Shown: positions 19,106 through 28,864, counted from the first letter of the stretch. The stretch is DNA of 64,000 nt from an uncultured Planctomycetia bacterium (GCA_937871505.1 CALMPF010000028.1:1-64000); one strand, 5' to 3'. Notes: a model not told the origin generated them from the letters alone. Program-made: numbers and translations.

Positions 19106-21769
19106 TCAGTTCGCGGGCGCCGCCGGCTCGCCGCCGTCCGTGCGAAGTCCGCGGAGCCTTCCGCGCTCCGCCTCCAGGATCTCGAACCAGGAGTCGAACC
19201 GCGCCGCGAGGCGCCCTTGCGTCCGGAGCTCCTCGAGGACGGCGATCCCGGCGCCGATCATCGCCATTCCTTCGTCGAGCCGCTCCGGCGCGCACGCGTC
19301 CTCCGGCTTCCCGCCCTCGATCGCCGCCGCGCAGACGAGGGCGGCGAAGCGGCCCAGTCGGTACATCGTCACGACGAGGTTGGTCTGGGCCTGGACGTTG
19401 TCCGGATCCACTTCGGCGAGGCGCGCGTGGAGCGCGTGGCTCCTGCGGAGATACGGCTCGGCCTCCGCGAGCCTCCCGAGCAGCATCAGCCGATCGCCGA
19501 TCTTGCCCAGCGCGGCTCCATAGTCGCCGATCCGCTCGGCGTTGTCCGGCATCCGCTCATAGAGCTCGGCCCGCACCTCGAGGCTCTCGCGATAGGCCTC
19601 GATCGCCTCGTCGATCCGGGCGAGGCCGGAGAGCCGGTCGCCGATCTTCTCGTGGGCCACGGCGAGATCGCGCAACGCCGGCTCGTCGCCCGGCTCCGCG
19701 AGGCGCTCCATCAGCGCCCGCTGCGCGAGCGCCGACTCCAGCGCCTCTTCGTTGCGATCGAGCGCTCCGAGCGCGTTGCTCACCCACTGGTGACTGATGG
19801 CCAGGGCGCGGAGGGCTCGGGTTCGCTCCGGCGAACCCGGATCGGTCGCCGCCGAGAGGCGCTCGCGCTCCGCGCGCACGCTCGTGAACTCCGCGAGCGC
19901 TTCCTCGTACCGCCCTTCGTCGAACTTGATGTTGGCGATGGAGTTGCGGACGGTCAGCAGCGACTCCGCGACGTCGAACTGGTCGGGAAAGCGCCGAGCG
20001 AGCTCTTCGCGGATCTCGAGCGCCTTCGCGAAGCTCGCCATCGCCGCCTCGCGATCGCCGAGGTTCCCGCGGGAGTGGTAGCCCTGCGCCATCCCCACCT
20101 TGACATAGGCCTCGGCGACCTCGTCGAGGAGCTTCGGATTCCCGTCTCCCCGCTCTGCGGCCAGGCCGTCGAGGTAGCGCAGCGCCGTCTCGAGCAGCTC
20201 CCTGCGGACGGGAGTCGAGCCGGGCAGGTCGACGATCGCATCGTGGATCTCGAAGATGAAGGTCTTGGCGATCTGTCGCACCTGGTCGAACCGCCGCGTG
20301 GCGATCTCGCGCTGCCGCGCCTCCGCGTCGCGGGCGTCCACGGCGGCGATCCGCTCCGCGCGCGCCTCGGCTTCCGCCTGGCGGGCCGCGTCGCGCTCTC
20401 GCTGGGCGACGAGGAGGCCCCATGCCGTGCCGACGAGCCCCGCGAAGAGGGCGGCGAAAGCGAGCGCGAGACCCGCCACCAGCCCGCGATTCCTGCGCGC
20501 GAACTTGCGAAGCTGGTACATCGCGCTCGGCGGCCGCGCGAGGATGGGCTCATGCGCGAGCGAGCGCCGGATGTCGGCGCCGAACGCCGCGGCCGAGGGG
20601 TACCGGCGCTGCGGGTCCTTTTCCAGCGCCTTGGCGACGATGGTCTCGAAATCGCCGCGGAAGTCGCGGCTGATCGAGCTCAGCGGAGCCGGATCGTCAT
20701 CGCGGATGCGCCGCGCCGCCTCGGCGATCGAGAGCTCGCGCACCGGAACGGGAAGCTGCCCCGCGAGGAGCTCGTATGCGACCACGCCGAGGGCGTAGAC
20801 GTCGCACCGCGCATCGATCGCCCGGGGATCGCCTGAGACCTGCTCCGGGCTCATGTAGGGCAGCGTGCCGACAAGGGAGCCCGCGTCGGTCTGCACCGTC
20901 GTGACGCCGAGGTCCTCATCCATCGCCCGGGCGACGCCGAAATCGAGGACCTTCGGGCGCCCATCGCGCGTGATGAGGATGTTCCCCGGCTTGAGGTCGC
21001 GATGCACGATGCCCTGGCGGTGCGCTGCGGCGACCGCTTCGCAGATCGTGGCGATGAGCTCCATGCGGCTCCGCGTCGAGAGCCGCTGCGCCTCTGCGTG
21101 CGCCGCGAGCGATGCGCCGTCGACGTACTCCATCGCGAAGTACGGGACTGTGATCGATCCTCGCGGCCCGTCGATCTCTGCGGTCCCGACGTCGTAGAGC
21201 CTGGCGATTCCGGGATGCTCAAGCCGCGCGAGGAGCTGGGTCTCCAGATGAAACCGCTTCCGGAGCCGTTCGCTGGCAGCGCCGAAGCCGTGACGCATCA
21301 CCTTCAGCGCGACGAGCCGCTTCGGTTCGTGCTGCTCGGCGAGGTAGACCACGCCCATGCCGCCCTCCCCGAGCTGGCGAAGGACCGTGTAGCGCGAACC
21401 CAGGTCGGAGGCGCGCGGCGTCGATGAACCGGAGGAAGACCCGAGGCCGCGGCCGGACCCTTGACCGGAAGCCGCGGGCGCCGTCCGGCTCCCGCCGCCG
21501 ACTGAGCCGTCCGATCGACCGGACTGCTCCCCCGCCGGGTCGAAGGCGGCGATGGCCTCGACGACGGCTTCCGGGAGGACGGGACAGAGCTCCGCTGGAA
21601 GCACTCCCGAACCATCGTCGTCTGCGTGCCGGAGCAGCTCCTCCAGCTCCTCGGCGATCAGCGGCTCCTCGGCTCGCACTTCGGCGAGCCGGGCCTGCCG
21701 AACCGCGCCGGCGAGACGCCGCAGCTCGCCGAAGAGTTCCGTCAGTCGAGTGTGCCGGACATCCTCCAT
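19106..21769 (-). CDS. transmembrane serine/threonine protein kinase with TPR-like C-terminal region
   Basis: An 887-residue PknB-type receptor kinase. A helical N-terminal region (1-75) and a Gly/Ser linker (80-120) precede the kinase domain (about 127-405): GEGGMGVVY, Lys156 in LVALKVM, HRDLKPGN (Asp258), DFGVARA (276) and GTLPYMSPEQ. A membrane helix follows (about 430-454), then a short coiled coil and a TPR-like helical repeat region (about 500-880; GDREAAMASFAKALEIREEL, RYEEALAEFTSVRAERERL, RIDEAIEAYRESLEVRAELY). Catalytic residues are intact. The architecture is typical of the large planctomycete kinase family; substrates are unknown. The gene is convergent with argJ, across the miniature element. 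Confidence 0.93.
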   Translation of the reverse strand: MEDVRHTRLTELFGELRRLAGAVRQARLAEVRAEEPLIAEELEELLRHADDDGSGVLPAELCPVLPEAVVEAIAAFDPAGEQSGRSDGSVGGGSRTAPAASGQGSGRGLGSSSGSSTPRASDLGSRYTVLRQLGEGGMGVVYLAEQHEPKRLVALKVMRHGFGAASERLRKRFHLETQLLARLEHPGIARLYDVGTAEIDGPRGSITVPYFAMEYVDGASLAAHAEAQRLSTRSRMELIATICEAVAAAHRQGIVHRDLKPGNILITRDGRPKVLDFGVARAMDEDLGVTTVQTDAGSLVGTLPYMSPEQVSGDPRAIDARCDVYALGVVAYELLAGQLPVPVRELSIAEAARRIRDDDPAPLSSISRDFRGDFETIVAKALEKDPQRRYPSAAAFGADIRRSLAHEPILARPPSAMYQLRKFARRNRGLVAGLALAFAALFAGLVGTAWGLLVAQRERDAARQAEAEARAERIAAVDARDAEARQREIATRRFDQVRQIAKTFIFEIHDAIVDLPGSTPVRRELLETALRYLDGLAAERGDGNPKLLDEVAEAYVKVGMAQGYHSRGNLGDREAAMASFAKALEIREELARRFPDQFDVAESLLTVRNSIANIKFDEGRYEEALAEFTSVRAERERLSAATDPGSPERTRALRALAISHQWVSNALGALDRNEEALESALAQRALMERLAEPGDEPALRDLAVAHEKIGDRLSGLARIDEAIEAYRESLEVRAELYERMPDNAERIGDYGAALGKIGDRLMLLGRLAEAEPYLRRSHALHARLAEVDPDNVQAQTNLVVTMYRLGRFAALVCAAAIEGGKPEDACAPERLDEGMAMIGAGIAVLEELRTQGRLAARFDSWFEILEAERGRLRGLRTDGGEPAAPAN

Positions 21770-21955
21770 CGCGGGTCGATTCCAGCGTAGACCCGAGCGC
21801 TGCGGCTCCCCCCGATTCCCGACCTTGCGGCCCGCGGTGAACGCCTTCAGGGCCGCCGACGCACCCTTCTCGGACGGTTCCCCGGATCTGCCGCAAAGGG
21901 AGGGCGCGGGGAGTGAGCGCGGCGGATTGGGCGCTGCGACCGACGCCGCCGGTGG

Positions 21956-21961
21956 TAGCTT
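21956..21961 (+). promoter_or_regulatory. candidate -10 box (TAGCTT) of the metalloprotease gene
   Basis: The sequence CGGTGGTAGCTT ends 9 nt before the GTG start. The same CGGTGGTAG stretch precedes the FG-GAP gene's -10 at 26870. A leaderless or nearly leaderless transcript is implied; there is no Shine-Dalgarno. Confidence 0.4.
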
Positions 21962-21970
21962 GTCGGCAAC

Positions 21971-24889
21971 GTGAATGAACCAACCCTGACGCTCCGCCTG
22001 ATCGCCTCCCGACTTCGAGACGCTGCCGCCCCGACGGGGCGAGGGTCTCGGCGGAACTGCGCATCGATGCTCGTCGCGATGGTCGCAGGCGCCGTCGCCC
22101 CGATCGGCGCGGATGCGGCACCTCCTCGCGGCGGGATCGACGCCGGATCGGCGTCGATCGTCGATCTCATGGTTCCCGAACCCAGGAGCGACGAGCGCAC
22201 CTCATGGCGGATCGATCCCGGCGCGCAGGATGCCCTCCGCGATCCGTCGAGAGCGCGCGCCTCGGTGCGCGTGCCGATCGACGGGACAGAGGTGACGCTC
22301 CGCCTCGAGCGCTTCGCCGCCACGCTGCCCGGCGCCGCCTTCGTGATCGGCGCCGCGCGGCGCGCCGCCGCGTTCGATCCCGCGTCGGTCGCCCTCTATC
22401 GAGGTCACATCGAGGGGGATCCGAGGTCGACGGCGTTCCTTGCGGTCTCGCCGCGAGGCGCCATCGGACAGCTCGAGCTCGGACGCCTCGGCACCCGATT
22501 CGTCCTCGGCCCGGTCGATCCGGAGATCCGCGGGCTCGCCGCGGAAGGCCTCGCCTTCGCGGAGGCGCGCGGCTTCGGCGCGCCTCCGCTCGTGGAGCCC
22601 TGCGCCGTTCTCCTGCCTCCGGGGAGCGACGCCTTCGACGACGCGCCGGATGGCGGCGTGGCAGGTGGCGGAGGTTCGTTCACGCTCGCGCAGTCGCGCA
22701 TGGTGCGGATGGCCATCGAGACGGACTTCGAGTTCTACAACCTCTTCGGCGACGTCGCCGCGGCAGGCGACTACGTCGTCGCGCTCGTCGGCGCCGTCTC
22801 GACGATCTACCTGCGCGAGTGGAACACGCGGGTGATGCTCAGCTTCGTGCGAATCTGGGACGAGCCGGAGGGGCTCTACGACGCGCCCAACCCCCTCGGG
22901 CCCTTCCGCGATCACTGGAACTCGGAGATGGCGGATGTCGAGCGGGACGTCGCCCACCTCTTCACGGGACGGCGGAATCTCCCTTACGGAGGCGTTGCGT
23001 ATCTCGCGGCGCTCTGCGGTCCGTTCGCCTACGCGGTCAACGGCTACCTCAATGGTTCCTTCGCGGATGTCTCGCTGCCGAACTCGGGCAACTGGGATCT
23101 CGTGGTCGTCGCCCACGAGCTCGGCCACAACTGCGGGCCGCTGCACACCCACGACTACGGCCTCGATGGCTGCGCCGTCGGGCAGACGCGCCGCGGCGGG
23201 ATCCTCAGCTACTGCCACACGGTCTCCGGCGGCCTCGCCAACGTCGATCTGCTCTTCGAGACGACGCTCGACGGGATCGCCCAGGCCTATCTCGCCGGAG
23301 CCCCCTGCGTGGCGATCGACTGCGACGGCAACGGCGTCGACGACGCCATCGACATCGCGCTGGGAACGCATGCGGACGCCAACGGCGACGGGATTCCCGA
23401 CCTCTGCCAGGACTGCGATGGTGACGGAATGCTCGATCCGATCGCGATCGCGCTCGGACTGGTCGCCGATCTCGACGGCGACGGCATCCCCGACTCCTGC
23501 CAGCCGGACTGCAACGGCAACGGCGTTCCCGACGTGCTGGACATCCTGCTCGGAGCGTCGATCGATCTTTTCGAGGACGGGACTCCGGACGAGTGCGAGC
23601 GCGACTGCGACGGCGACGGCATCTCGGACATCGTCCAGATCCAGTCCGACATGTCGCTGGACGTCGACCGGAATCGCGAGCTCGACGCCTGTCAGGACTG
23701 CGACGAGGACGGCGTGCCCGATCTCGTCCAGCTCGCGGGCGGGCTGGACATCTGGGTGGCCGGGTCCGCCCCGAGCCTGCGCCGATTCCACGGTGGGAGC
23801 GGTGCGCCGGCCGCGACCTCGGCGGCTCTCGGCGCGAGCACGGATTTCGTCGATGCGCTCCATCACCAAGGGCGGGTCCTCGTCAGCGACGCCGCCGCGT
23901 CGCGCGTCGTCGCCATCGACGCCGTGGCCGGGGCGGATCTTGGCGACCTGATCCCGCCGGGCGGAACCGGGGGGAGCGGGACGCTGGGCGCCCCCGCGGG
24001 GCTCCTTGCGACCGCCGACGGAACGCTCCTCGTGGCAAGCCGCGCGAACGACCGGATCCTCGAGTTCGACGCCGCGAGCGGAGCCTTCGTCCGCGTGCTC
24101 GTCGAGGGCGGACCGCTCGGCATGCTCGACCCCTTCGGTCTCGGACTCGCGCTCGACGGCAGCCTCCTGGTGACTTCCGCCGACGCCCGCGTGCGCCGCT
24201 TCGACCTCGCGACCGGCGACCTGCTCGGCGTGCTCGTGCAGCGCGGCTCCGGCGGGCTGGTCGATCCGCGCGGAGTGCTGGCGCTCCCGGATGGATCGGT
24301 GCTGGTCGCCTCGGCGGGTCCCTCCGCCGGACTGCTCCGGTACGACGGCACGACCGGCGCGTTCCTCGGCCGCTGGGACCTTGGCGGCGTCTCGACCGGC
24401 TTCTGGGGTCTGCGCGATCCGTGGGCGCTGCGGCTGGCGCAGGACGGAGGACGCGTCCTCGTCAGCAACGCCGAAGGAAGCGCCGCGGTCCACAGCTACG
24501 ACCTCGCCACCGGGAACTTCCTCCGCTCCTACTACATCCTCGCGCTTGACATCGCCGCGGCGCGGGCCATCGTCGAGCTTCCGCCGAGCCCATTCGACTG
24601 CAATCTCAACCTGATTCCCGATGCCTGCGACATCGCCTCCGGCCGCAGCCTCGACCGCAACGGCGACGGAGTGCCCGATGAGTGTCAGGATCTCTCGTGC
24701 GCTCCGGCCGACCTGGACTGCGACGGCAGCGTGGATGGCGCCGATCTCGGGCTGCTCCTCGCGTCCTGGGGTCCCTGCCCGGGGGGCCTGACGGACGGCG
24801 GCAGCGCGGCCTGCCTCGGCGACCTCGACGGCAACGGCGTCGTGGACGGAGCGGATCTCGGCGCGCTGCTCGCGGCGTGGAGCGGATGA
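21971..24889 (+). CDS. secreted zinc metalloprotease with calcium repeats, propeller-like domain and dockerin pair
   Basis: A 972-residue exported protein with GTG start at 21971. After a signal peptide (SMLVAMVAGAVAPIGADA) comes a pro-region and a metzincin protease domain of the reprolysin type, with the zinc motif HELGHNCGPLH (His382, Glu383, His386, His392). Residues about 445-580 are repeated D-rich loops (DCDGNGVDDAIDIALG, DLDGDGIPDSCQ) like thrombospondin type-3 calcium repeats. Residues about 590-850 hold repeated strands (LVTSADARVRRFDLATGDLLG) like an NHL/YncE beta-propeller. The end is two dockerin-like loops. Most likely an extracellular protease held at the surface by calcium-binding modules. 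Convergent with the M24 peptidase gene. Confidence 0.9.
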   Translation: MNEPTLTLRLIASRLRDAAAPTGRGSRRNCASMLVAMVAGAVAPIGADAAPPRGGIDAGSASIVDLMVPEPRSDERTSWRIDPGAQDALRDPSRARASVRVPIDGTEVTLRLERFAATLPGAAFVIGAARRAAAFDPASVALYRGHIEGDPRSTAFLAVSPRGAIGQLELGRLGTRFVLGPVDPEIRGLAAEGLAFAEARGFGAPPLVEPCAVLLPPGSDAFDDAPDGGVAGGGGSFTLAQSRMVRMAIETDFEFYNLFGDVAAAGDYVVALVGAVSTIYLREWNTRVMLSFVRIWDEPEGLYDAPNPLGPFRDHWNSEMADVERDVAHLFTGRRNLPYGGVAYLAALCGPFAYAVNGYLNGSFADVSLPNSGNWDLVVVAHELGHNCGPLHTHDYGLDGCAVGQTRRGGILSYCHTVSGGLANVDLLFETTLDGIAQAYLAGAPCVAIDCDGNGVDDAIDIALGTHADANGDGIPDLCQDCDGDGMLDPIAIALGLVADLDGDGIPDSCQPDCNGNGVPDVLDILLGASIDLFEDGTPDECERDCDGDGISDIVQIQSDMSLDVDRNRELDACQDCDEDGVPDLVQLAGGLDIWVAGSAPSLRRFHGGSGAPAATSAALGASTDFVDALHHQGRVLVSDAAASRVVAIDAVAGADLGDLIPPGGTGGSGTLGAPAGLLATADGTLLVASRANDRILEFDAASGAFVRVLVEGGPLGMLDPFGLGLALDGSLLVTSADARVRRFDLATGDLLGVLVQRGSGGLVDPRGVLALPDGSVLVASAGPSAGLLRYDGTTGAFLGRWDLGGVSTGFWGLRDPWALRLAQDGGRVLVSNAEGSAAVHSYDLATGNFLRSYYILALDIAAARAIVELPPSPFDCNLNLIPDACDIASGRSLDRNGDGVPDECQDLSCAPADLDCDGSVDGADLGLLLASWGPCPGGLTDGGSAACLGDLDGNGVVDGADLGALLAAWSG

Positions 24890-24985
24890 CGCTGCGCAGC
24901 GCCGCGCCTGTCAGCGCACGGCGATCGCAGCCCCAAGAGCGGGCGGCGAGCGGGCGGCGAGCGTTCGTCTCGCGCCGCCGCGCCG

Positions 24986-26164
24986 TTACCGCCAGCAGTC
25001 GAGCCCTTCGGGAAGTCGATTGAGGTTGATCGGCCCCTCGGCGCCGACGATGACGAGATCCTCGACGCGCCCCCCGCCGATCGCGGCGCAGTAGAGGCCG
25101 GGCTCGATGGTCAGCGCGTCGCCGAGCACCAGCGCCGTCCCGCCCGCGACGAGCAAGGGCGGTTCATGCACATCAAGGCCGATGCCGTGGCCGGTCCCGT
25201 GGGTCATCCCGCACCACTGCGGCCCGGCCTCCAGCGGCGGGAGGCCGACTCCGTAGCCCTCGGCGCGGATCACGGCCGTCGCCGCCGCGTGGATCGCATC
25301 GCCCGTCGTGCCCGGCCTCAGGGCCGCGATCGCTGCGGACTTCGCCTCGACGACGGTGCGGTGCATGCGCGCAGCTTCGGCGGGAATCTCGCCGTGGACG
25401 ACCGTCCGCGTGCAGTCGCCGTGATAGCCCGTCTGCTTGTTCCGCGGGAAGATGTCGACGATGATCAGCTCACCGCTGCGAAGCGGACCGCGCCCGCGAT
25501 CGTGACAGTCGGCGCCGAGCTTCCCGCCCGCGACGATCGACTCGGGGTTCGCGTAGCCGCGCTCGGTCAGGAAGGCGTCGATGGCGACCCGGATGCGCTC
25601 GCTCGTCAGCGCGTCGCCGCCATGCTCGAGCGTTCCGTCGCGCCGCGCCGAGGCGCGGGCGATCATCCCGCACGCCATCGCCATGCACCCCTCGGTGACC
25701 GACTGCGCCTCGCGCAGCCATTCGATCTCCTGCGCGTCCTTCGAACGGCGCTCGGTGACGCCGAGATCGGGGTCGTACTCGACGGCGATGCCTGCGTCGC
25801 GGATCGCCTCGGCGTAGACCAGGGCCAGCGAGCGATCGCCGCGCACCGCGGCGATGCCGCGCCGCCGGAGGCACTCTGCAAGCGCCTGGGCCGTGGCGAT
25901 CTCGCGATCCGCCGAGAACCCGCCCTCAGGCTCGAAATCGGCAGGAGGATGGACCTCGTCGGCGCGGGCGTGACGCCGAGCCCGATCGACCTCGATGTCC
26001 CTGATGATGAGGACGCGCCGGGGAGCGCCTCCATCCGCGCCGGGGATCTCGATGAGGGCTGCCGGATCGCCGACCGAGAAGCGGATTCGGTGGTAGAGCG
26101 CGCCGTTGCTCGCGGGGGGTCCGGCGATCACGGCGGGAAGGGCATGGAAGGTCGCGGTGGACAT
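24986..26164 (-). CDS. M24 family metallopeptidase (Xaa-Pro aminopeptidase/prolidase type)
   Basis: It removes N-terminal residues next to proline or splits X-Pro dipeptides, using two metal ions. Over 392 residues there is an N-terminal creatinase-like domain (to about 150) and a pita-bread domain with all five metal ligands: Asp237 (IIVDIFPR), Asp250 (YHGDCTRT), His326 (GTGHGIGLDVHE), Glu354 (LTIEPGLY) and Glu368 (GRVEDLVIV). No signal peptide, so cytoplasmic. PepP or PepQ cannot be separated here. TAGTCT lies 6 nt before the ATG and no Shine-Dalgarno is seen. Confidence 0.93.
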   Translation of the reverse strand: MSTATFHALPAVIAGPPASNGALYHRIRFSVGDPAALIEIPGADGGAPRRVLIIRDIEVDRARRHARADEVHPPADFEPEGGFSADREIATAQALAECLRRRGIAAVRGDRSLALVYAEAIRDAGIAVEYDPDLGVTERRSKDAQEIEWLREAQSVTEGCMAMACGMIARASARRDGTLEHGGDALTSERIRVAIDAFLTERGYANPESIVAGGKLGADCHDRGRGPLRSGELIIVDIFPRNKQTGYHGDCTRTVVHGEIPAEAARMHRTVVEAKSAAIAALRPGTTGDAIHAAATAVIRAEGYGVGLPPLEAGPQWCGMTHGTGHGIGLDVHEPPLLVAGGTALVLGDALTIEPGLYCAAIGGGRVEDLVIVGAEGPINLNRLPEGLDCWR

Positions 26165-26170
26165 CTCGGG

Positions 26171-26176
26171 AGACTA
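26171..26176 (-). promoter_or_regulatory. candidate -10 box (TAGTCT), leaderless start
   Basis: TAGTCT on the minus strand ends 6 nt before the ATG of the M24 peptidase gene. No clear -35. Confidence 0.4.
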
Positions 26177-26287
26177 CGCAGGATGCGATCGACGAAGGCT
26201 CGGGTCGAGAATGGCTGCATGCTCCCCGTCCGGCACGCTGCCGCGCGTGACGCGCCCACCGCATGGTCGCCGCCGCCCCCTCGGCCG

Positions 26288-26677
26288 TCAGAGCGACCAG
26301 CGACCGCCGTCTCGCTCGGAGCCGACCGGCTCCGGCGGAGTCCACTCCTCCGGCGGACGGGTGCGGACGACCCGACCGGACTCGTCGAAGAAGACGACGT
26401 ACACGCGCGGATCGGGCGCGTCCGTGAAGACCGCCGCGGTCGCGAGCGAGCTGAGCGTGTCTCCGTAGTGCCACCGGACGGCGTAGTCGACGAACTCCCG
26501 CTGCTCCGCCGGGACCATCCGCGTCGAAGAGGGAGCGCCGAGGAGCTCGCGAACCTCGCCCTCCGTCATCCCCGGGTTGACGAGCTCGAAGCTGCCGCCC
26601 TTGGGCGTGTTGCAGCCGAAGAGGGCGAGCGCCGTTAGCGCCGCGAGCGCCGGAGACGGGGTGCGGACGAAGGGCAT
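26288..26677 (-). CDS. small lipoprotein of the BamE/SmpA type
   Basis: 129 residues starting MPFVRTPSPALAALTALALFGC, a lipoprotein signal with the lipobox cysteine at about 22. The mature part starts with the BamE-like helix-turn LVNPGMTEGEVRELLGAPSST, followed by short beta strands (FVDYAVRWHYG, RVYVVFFDESGRVVRT). Proteins of this fold sit in the outer membrane or periplasm and often assist assembly; true BamE function is not shown. TACGCT is 7 nt before the ATG and there is no Shine-Dalgarno. Divergent from the FG-GAP gene. Confidence 0.75.
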   Translation of the reverse strand: MPFVRTPSPALAALTALALFGCNTPKGGSFELVNPGMTEGEVRELLGAPSSTRMVPAEQREFVDYAVRWHYGDTLSSLATAAVFTDAPDPRVYVVFFDESGRVVRTRPPEEWTPPEPVGSERDGGRWSL

Positions 26678-26684
26678 CGGGGAG

Positions 26685-26690
26685 AGCGTA
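26685..26690 (-). promoter_or_regulatory. candidate -10 box (TACGCT), leaderless start
   Basis: TACGCT on the minus strand ends 7 nt before the ATG of the BamE-like lipoprotein gene. Confidence 0.4.
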
Positions 26691-26846
26691 GAGGTCCGCG
26701 TCGGGGGGCGATGGGAGGTCGGATCCCCTCCGTGGATCGGCGGTCGCGACGCCTGGGCACGCCGATCAGACCGGTCGAGCACTCCAGCGACACCCCTCCG
26801 CGCGCTGCGATCGGCGGCTGTCCCGCGCCGCCGAGTCGGCGCCGCG

Positions 26847-26875
26847 CTTCCATTTGCGCCGATCGGTGGTAGATT
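26847..26875 (+). promoter_or_regulatory. candidate promoter of the FG-GAP/UnbV gene
   Basis: CTTCCA (26847-26852), 17 bp, TAGATT (26870-26875). The -10 context GGTGGTAGATTCG nearly repeats the GGTGGTATATTCG at the first PEP-CTERM gene. The leader would be about 80 nt and includes GGGAGG. Confidence 0.4.
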
Positions 26876-26964
26876 CGATCGCGTGGGCCCGAGACTTGTG
26901 TCGCGGGCGGGATGAGCGTTTCTCGCGGGGCGATCGCCCCGAATCGAGACGGGAGGTTACATCG

Positions 26965-28755
26965 ATGCATCGGGTCGCTTCGGCGGTTCGTCATGCGCCG
27001 CGGCCACTGGCCGCTCGGCGCCTCGTCGCCCTGTTCGCACTCGGCGCGGCAGGCGCCGCCACGGTCGGAAGGCCGGTCGGGGCGGTCGAGGTCTCGTTCA
27101 CGGACGGCACGCTCGCAGCGGGGATCACCGCCGTCCATCAGCCCTCGGCCTTGATGGAGGCCGGGCTCTTCGTGCTCGGGGCATTCTGCGGCGGCGGGGT
27201 GGTCGGAGACTTCGACAACGACGGGTTCGAGGACATCTTCTTCATCGGGGGCGGCGTCCAGCCCGACATCCTCTACATCAACAACGGCGACGGGACGTTC
27301 ACCAACCGCGCCGCTGAATGGGGCGTCGCGGTCCATCACATGGGCATGGCCGCGGCAGCCGGGGACTACGACAACGACGGGTGGCTGGACATCTTCGTGA
27401 CCAGCGGCGGGCCGCACGGCGCGACGCCTGCGGCGGGCAAGCACCGGCTCTATCGGAACACCGGCATGGGTTCCTTCGTCGAGGTCGCCGCGCAGGCCGG
27501 CGTTCAGAAGGTCAGCCCTGTCGTCTGCGACGGCATGGGAGCGGCATTCGGCGACTACGACCGCGACGGGGATCTCGACCTCTTCGTCACCGGGTGGCTT
27601 CCGTTCAGCCAAGGCAACCGGCTCTTCCGGAACAACGGAGACGGCACGTTCACCGACGTCACGATCGCCGCCGGCCTCACCCCGGGCGGCATCCGCGGCT
27701 TCACCCCGCGCTTCGCCGACATGGACGACGACGGCTGGCCCGATCTGCTGATCGCCGCCGACTTCGGCACCTCGCGCTACTTCCGCAACCACGGCGATGG
27801 CACCTTCACGAACCTCACCGCCTCCGCGGGAACGGGGATCGACGACAACGGAATGGGGCACGCCGTCGGGGACCTCGACAATGACGGGCGCCTCGACTGG
27901 TACGTCAGCAGCATCTGGTCGCTCGGGAATCCCGAGAGCCCCGGCACGGGGAACATGCTCTACTGGAATCAGGGCCGCAATCTCTTCGTCGAGGGATCCG
28001 TCGCCGCGGGCGTGAACAACGGCGGCTGGGGATGGGGGACGGCGGTTGCCGATCTCGATCACGATGGGTGGCTCGACCTGCTCGAGACCAACGGCTGGGT
28101 CTCCTATCTCGAGTTCACGAACGCCCCCTCGCGCGTCTGGATCAATCAGGGCGACGGGACCTTCGTCGACCGCGCCGCAGTCAGCGGGCTCTGGCACACG
28201 CTCTTCGGGCGCGGGCTGCTCACCGCGGACTTCGACAACGACGGCGATCAGGACGTCCTCATCTTCTCGAACAAGGGGCCGCTCAGGCTCTACCGCAACA
28301 ACGTCGCCGCCGACGGGAGCGCGCGATGGCTTCGCATCCGCCTCGACACCGCCGGATCTCGACGGCTCGCCCCCGCCGGCATTCACTCGCGGATCACGGT
28401 GCTCACCGAGAAGCAGACGCTCGTCCGCGAGATCGATGCCGGATCGAACTACCAGTCGCAGTCGGAGCTGACCGCGCACTTCGGCCTCGGGCACGCCGAG
28501 TTCGTCGATGTGCGCATCCGCGCGGCCGACGGAACGTCGAGGCTGCTGCGCAACGTCCAGACCAATCAGACGCTGGTCGTCGACCTCGGCGAACGGAGCG
28601 ACCTCGATGGCGACGGGCGCGTCGACGCAGGCGACATCGGCCTCCTGCTGGGGAGCTGGGGCGGGTGCGATCCGGCAGACCCGCGCGACCTCAATGCCGA
28701 CGGCGCGATCGACGCGACGGACCTGATGATCCTCCTGTTCAACTGGACGGACTGA
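26965..28755 (+). CDS. secreted FG-GAP/VCBS repeat protein with ASPIC/UnbV domain and dockerin pair
   Basis: A 596-residue exported protein. ATG 26965 is preceded by GGGAGG at 8 nt. A signal peptide (ALFALGAAGAATVGRPVGA) is followed by about six FG-GAP-like repeats with calcium loops (DFDNDGFEDIFFIGGG, DYDNDGWLDIFVTSGG, DMDDDGWPDLLIAADF), which form an integrin-like propeller. Residues about 450-530 match the ASPIC/UnbV domain (ITVLTEKQTLVREIDAGSNY, AHFGLGHAEFVDVRI). Two dockerin-like loops end the protein (DGDGRVDAGDIGLLLGSW and NADGAIDATDLMILLFNW); the second is diverged. Surface adhesion or ligand binding is likely; the ligand is unknown. Divergent from the BamE-like gene. Confidence 0.92.
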   Translation: MHRVASAVRHAPRPLAARRLVALFALGAAGAATVGRPVGAVEVSFTDGTLAAGITAVHQPSALMEAGLFVLGAFCGGGVVGDFDNDGFEDIFFIGGGVQPDILYINNGDGTFTNRAAEWGVAVHHMGMAAAAGDYDNDGWLDIFVTSGGPHGATPAAGKHRLYRNTGMGSFVEVAAQAGVQKVSPVVCDGMGAAFGDYDRDGDLDLFVTGWLPFSQGNRLFRNNGDGTFTDVTIAAGLTPGGIRGFTPRFADMDDDGWPDLLIAADFGTSRYFRNHGDGTFTNLTASAGTGIDDNGMGHAVGDLDNDGRLDWYVSSIWSLGNPESPGTGNMLYWNQGRNLFVEGSVAAGVNNGGWGWGTAVADLDHDGWLDLLETNGWVSYLEFTNAPSRVWINQGDGTFVDRAAVSGLWHTLFGRGLLTADFDNDGDQDVLIFSNKGPLRLYRNNVAADGSARWLRIRLDTAGSRRLAPAGIHSRITVLTEKQTLVREIDAGSNYQSQSELTAHFGLGHAEFVDVRIRAADGTSRLLRNVQTNQTLVVDLGERSDLDGDGRVDAGDIGLLLGSWGGCDPADPRDLNADGAIDATDLMILLFNWTD

Positions 28756-28864
28756 CGTGAAGTGACCGCCCCGGGCGACCCCGACGCGGCGGAGCGCCGC
28801 CTCCGAAGGTCGAAGGGGGCGCGACGGGCGCGAACGCATTCGGTGCTGACGTCCGCTCGGGAGT

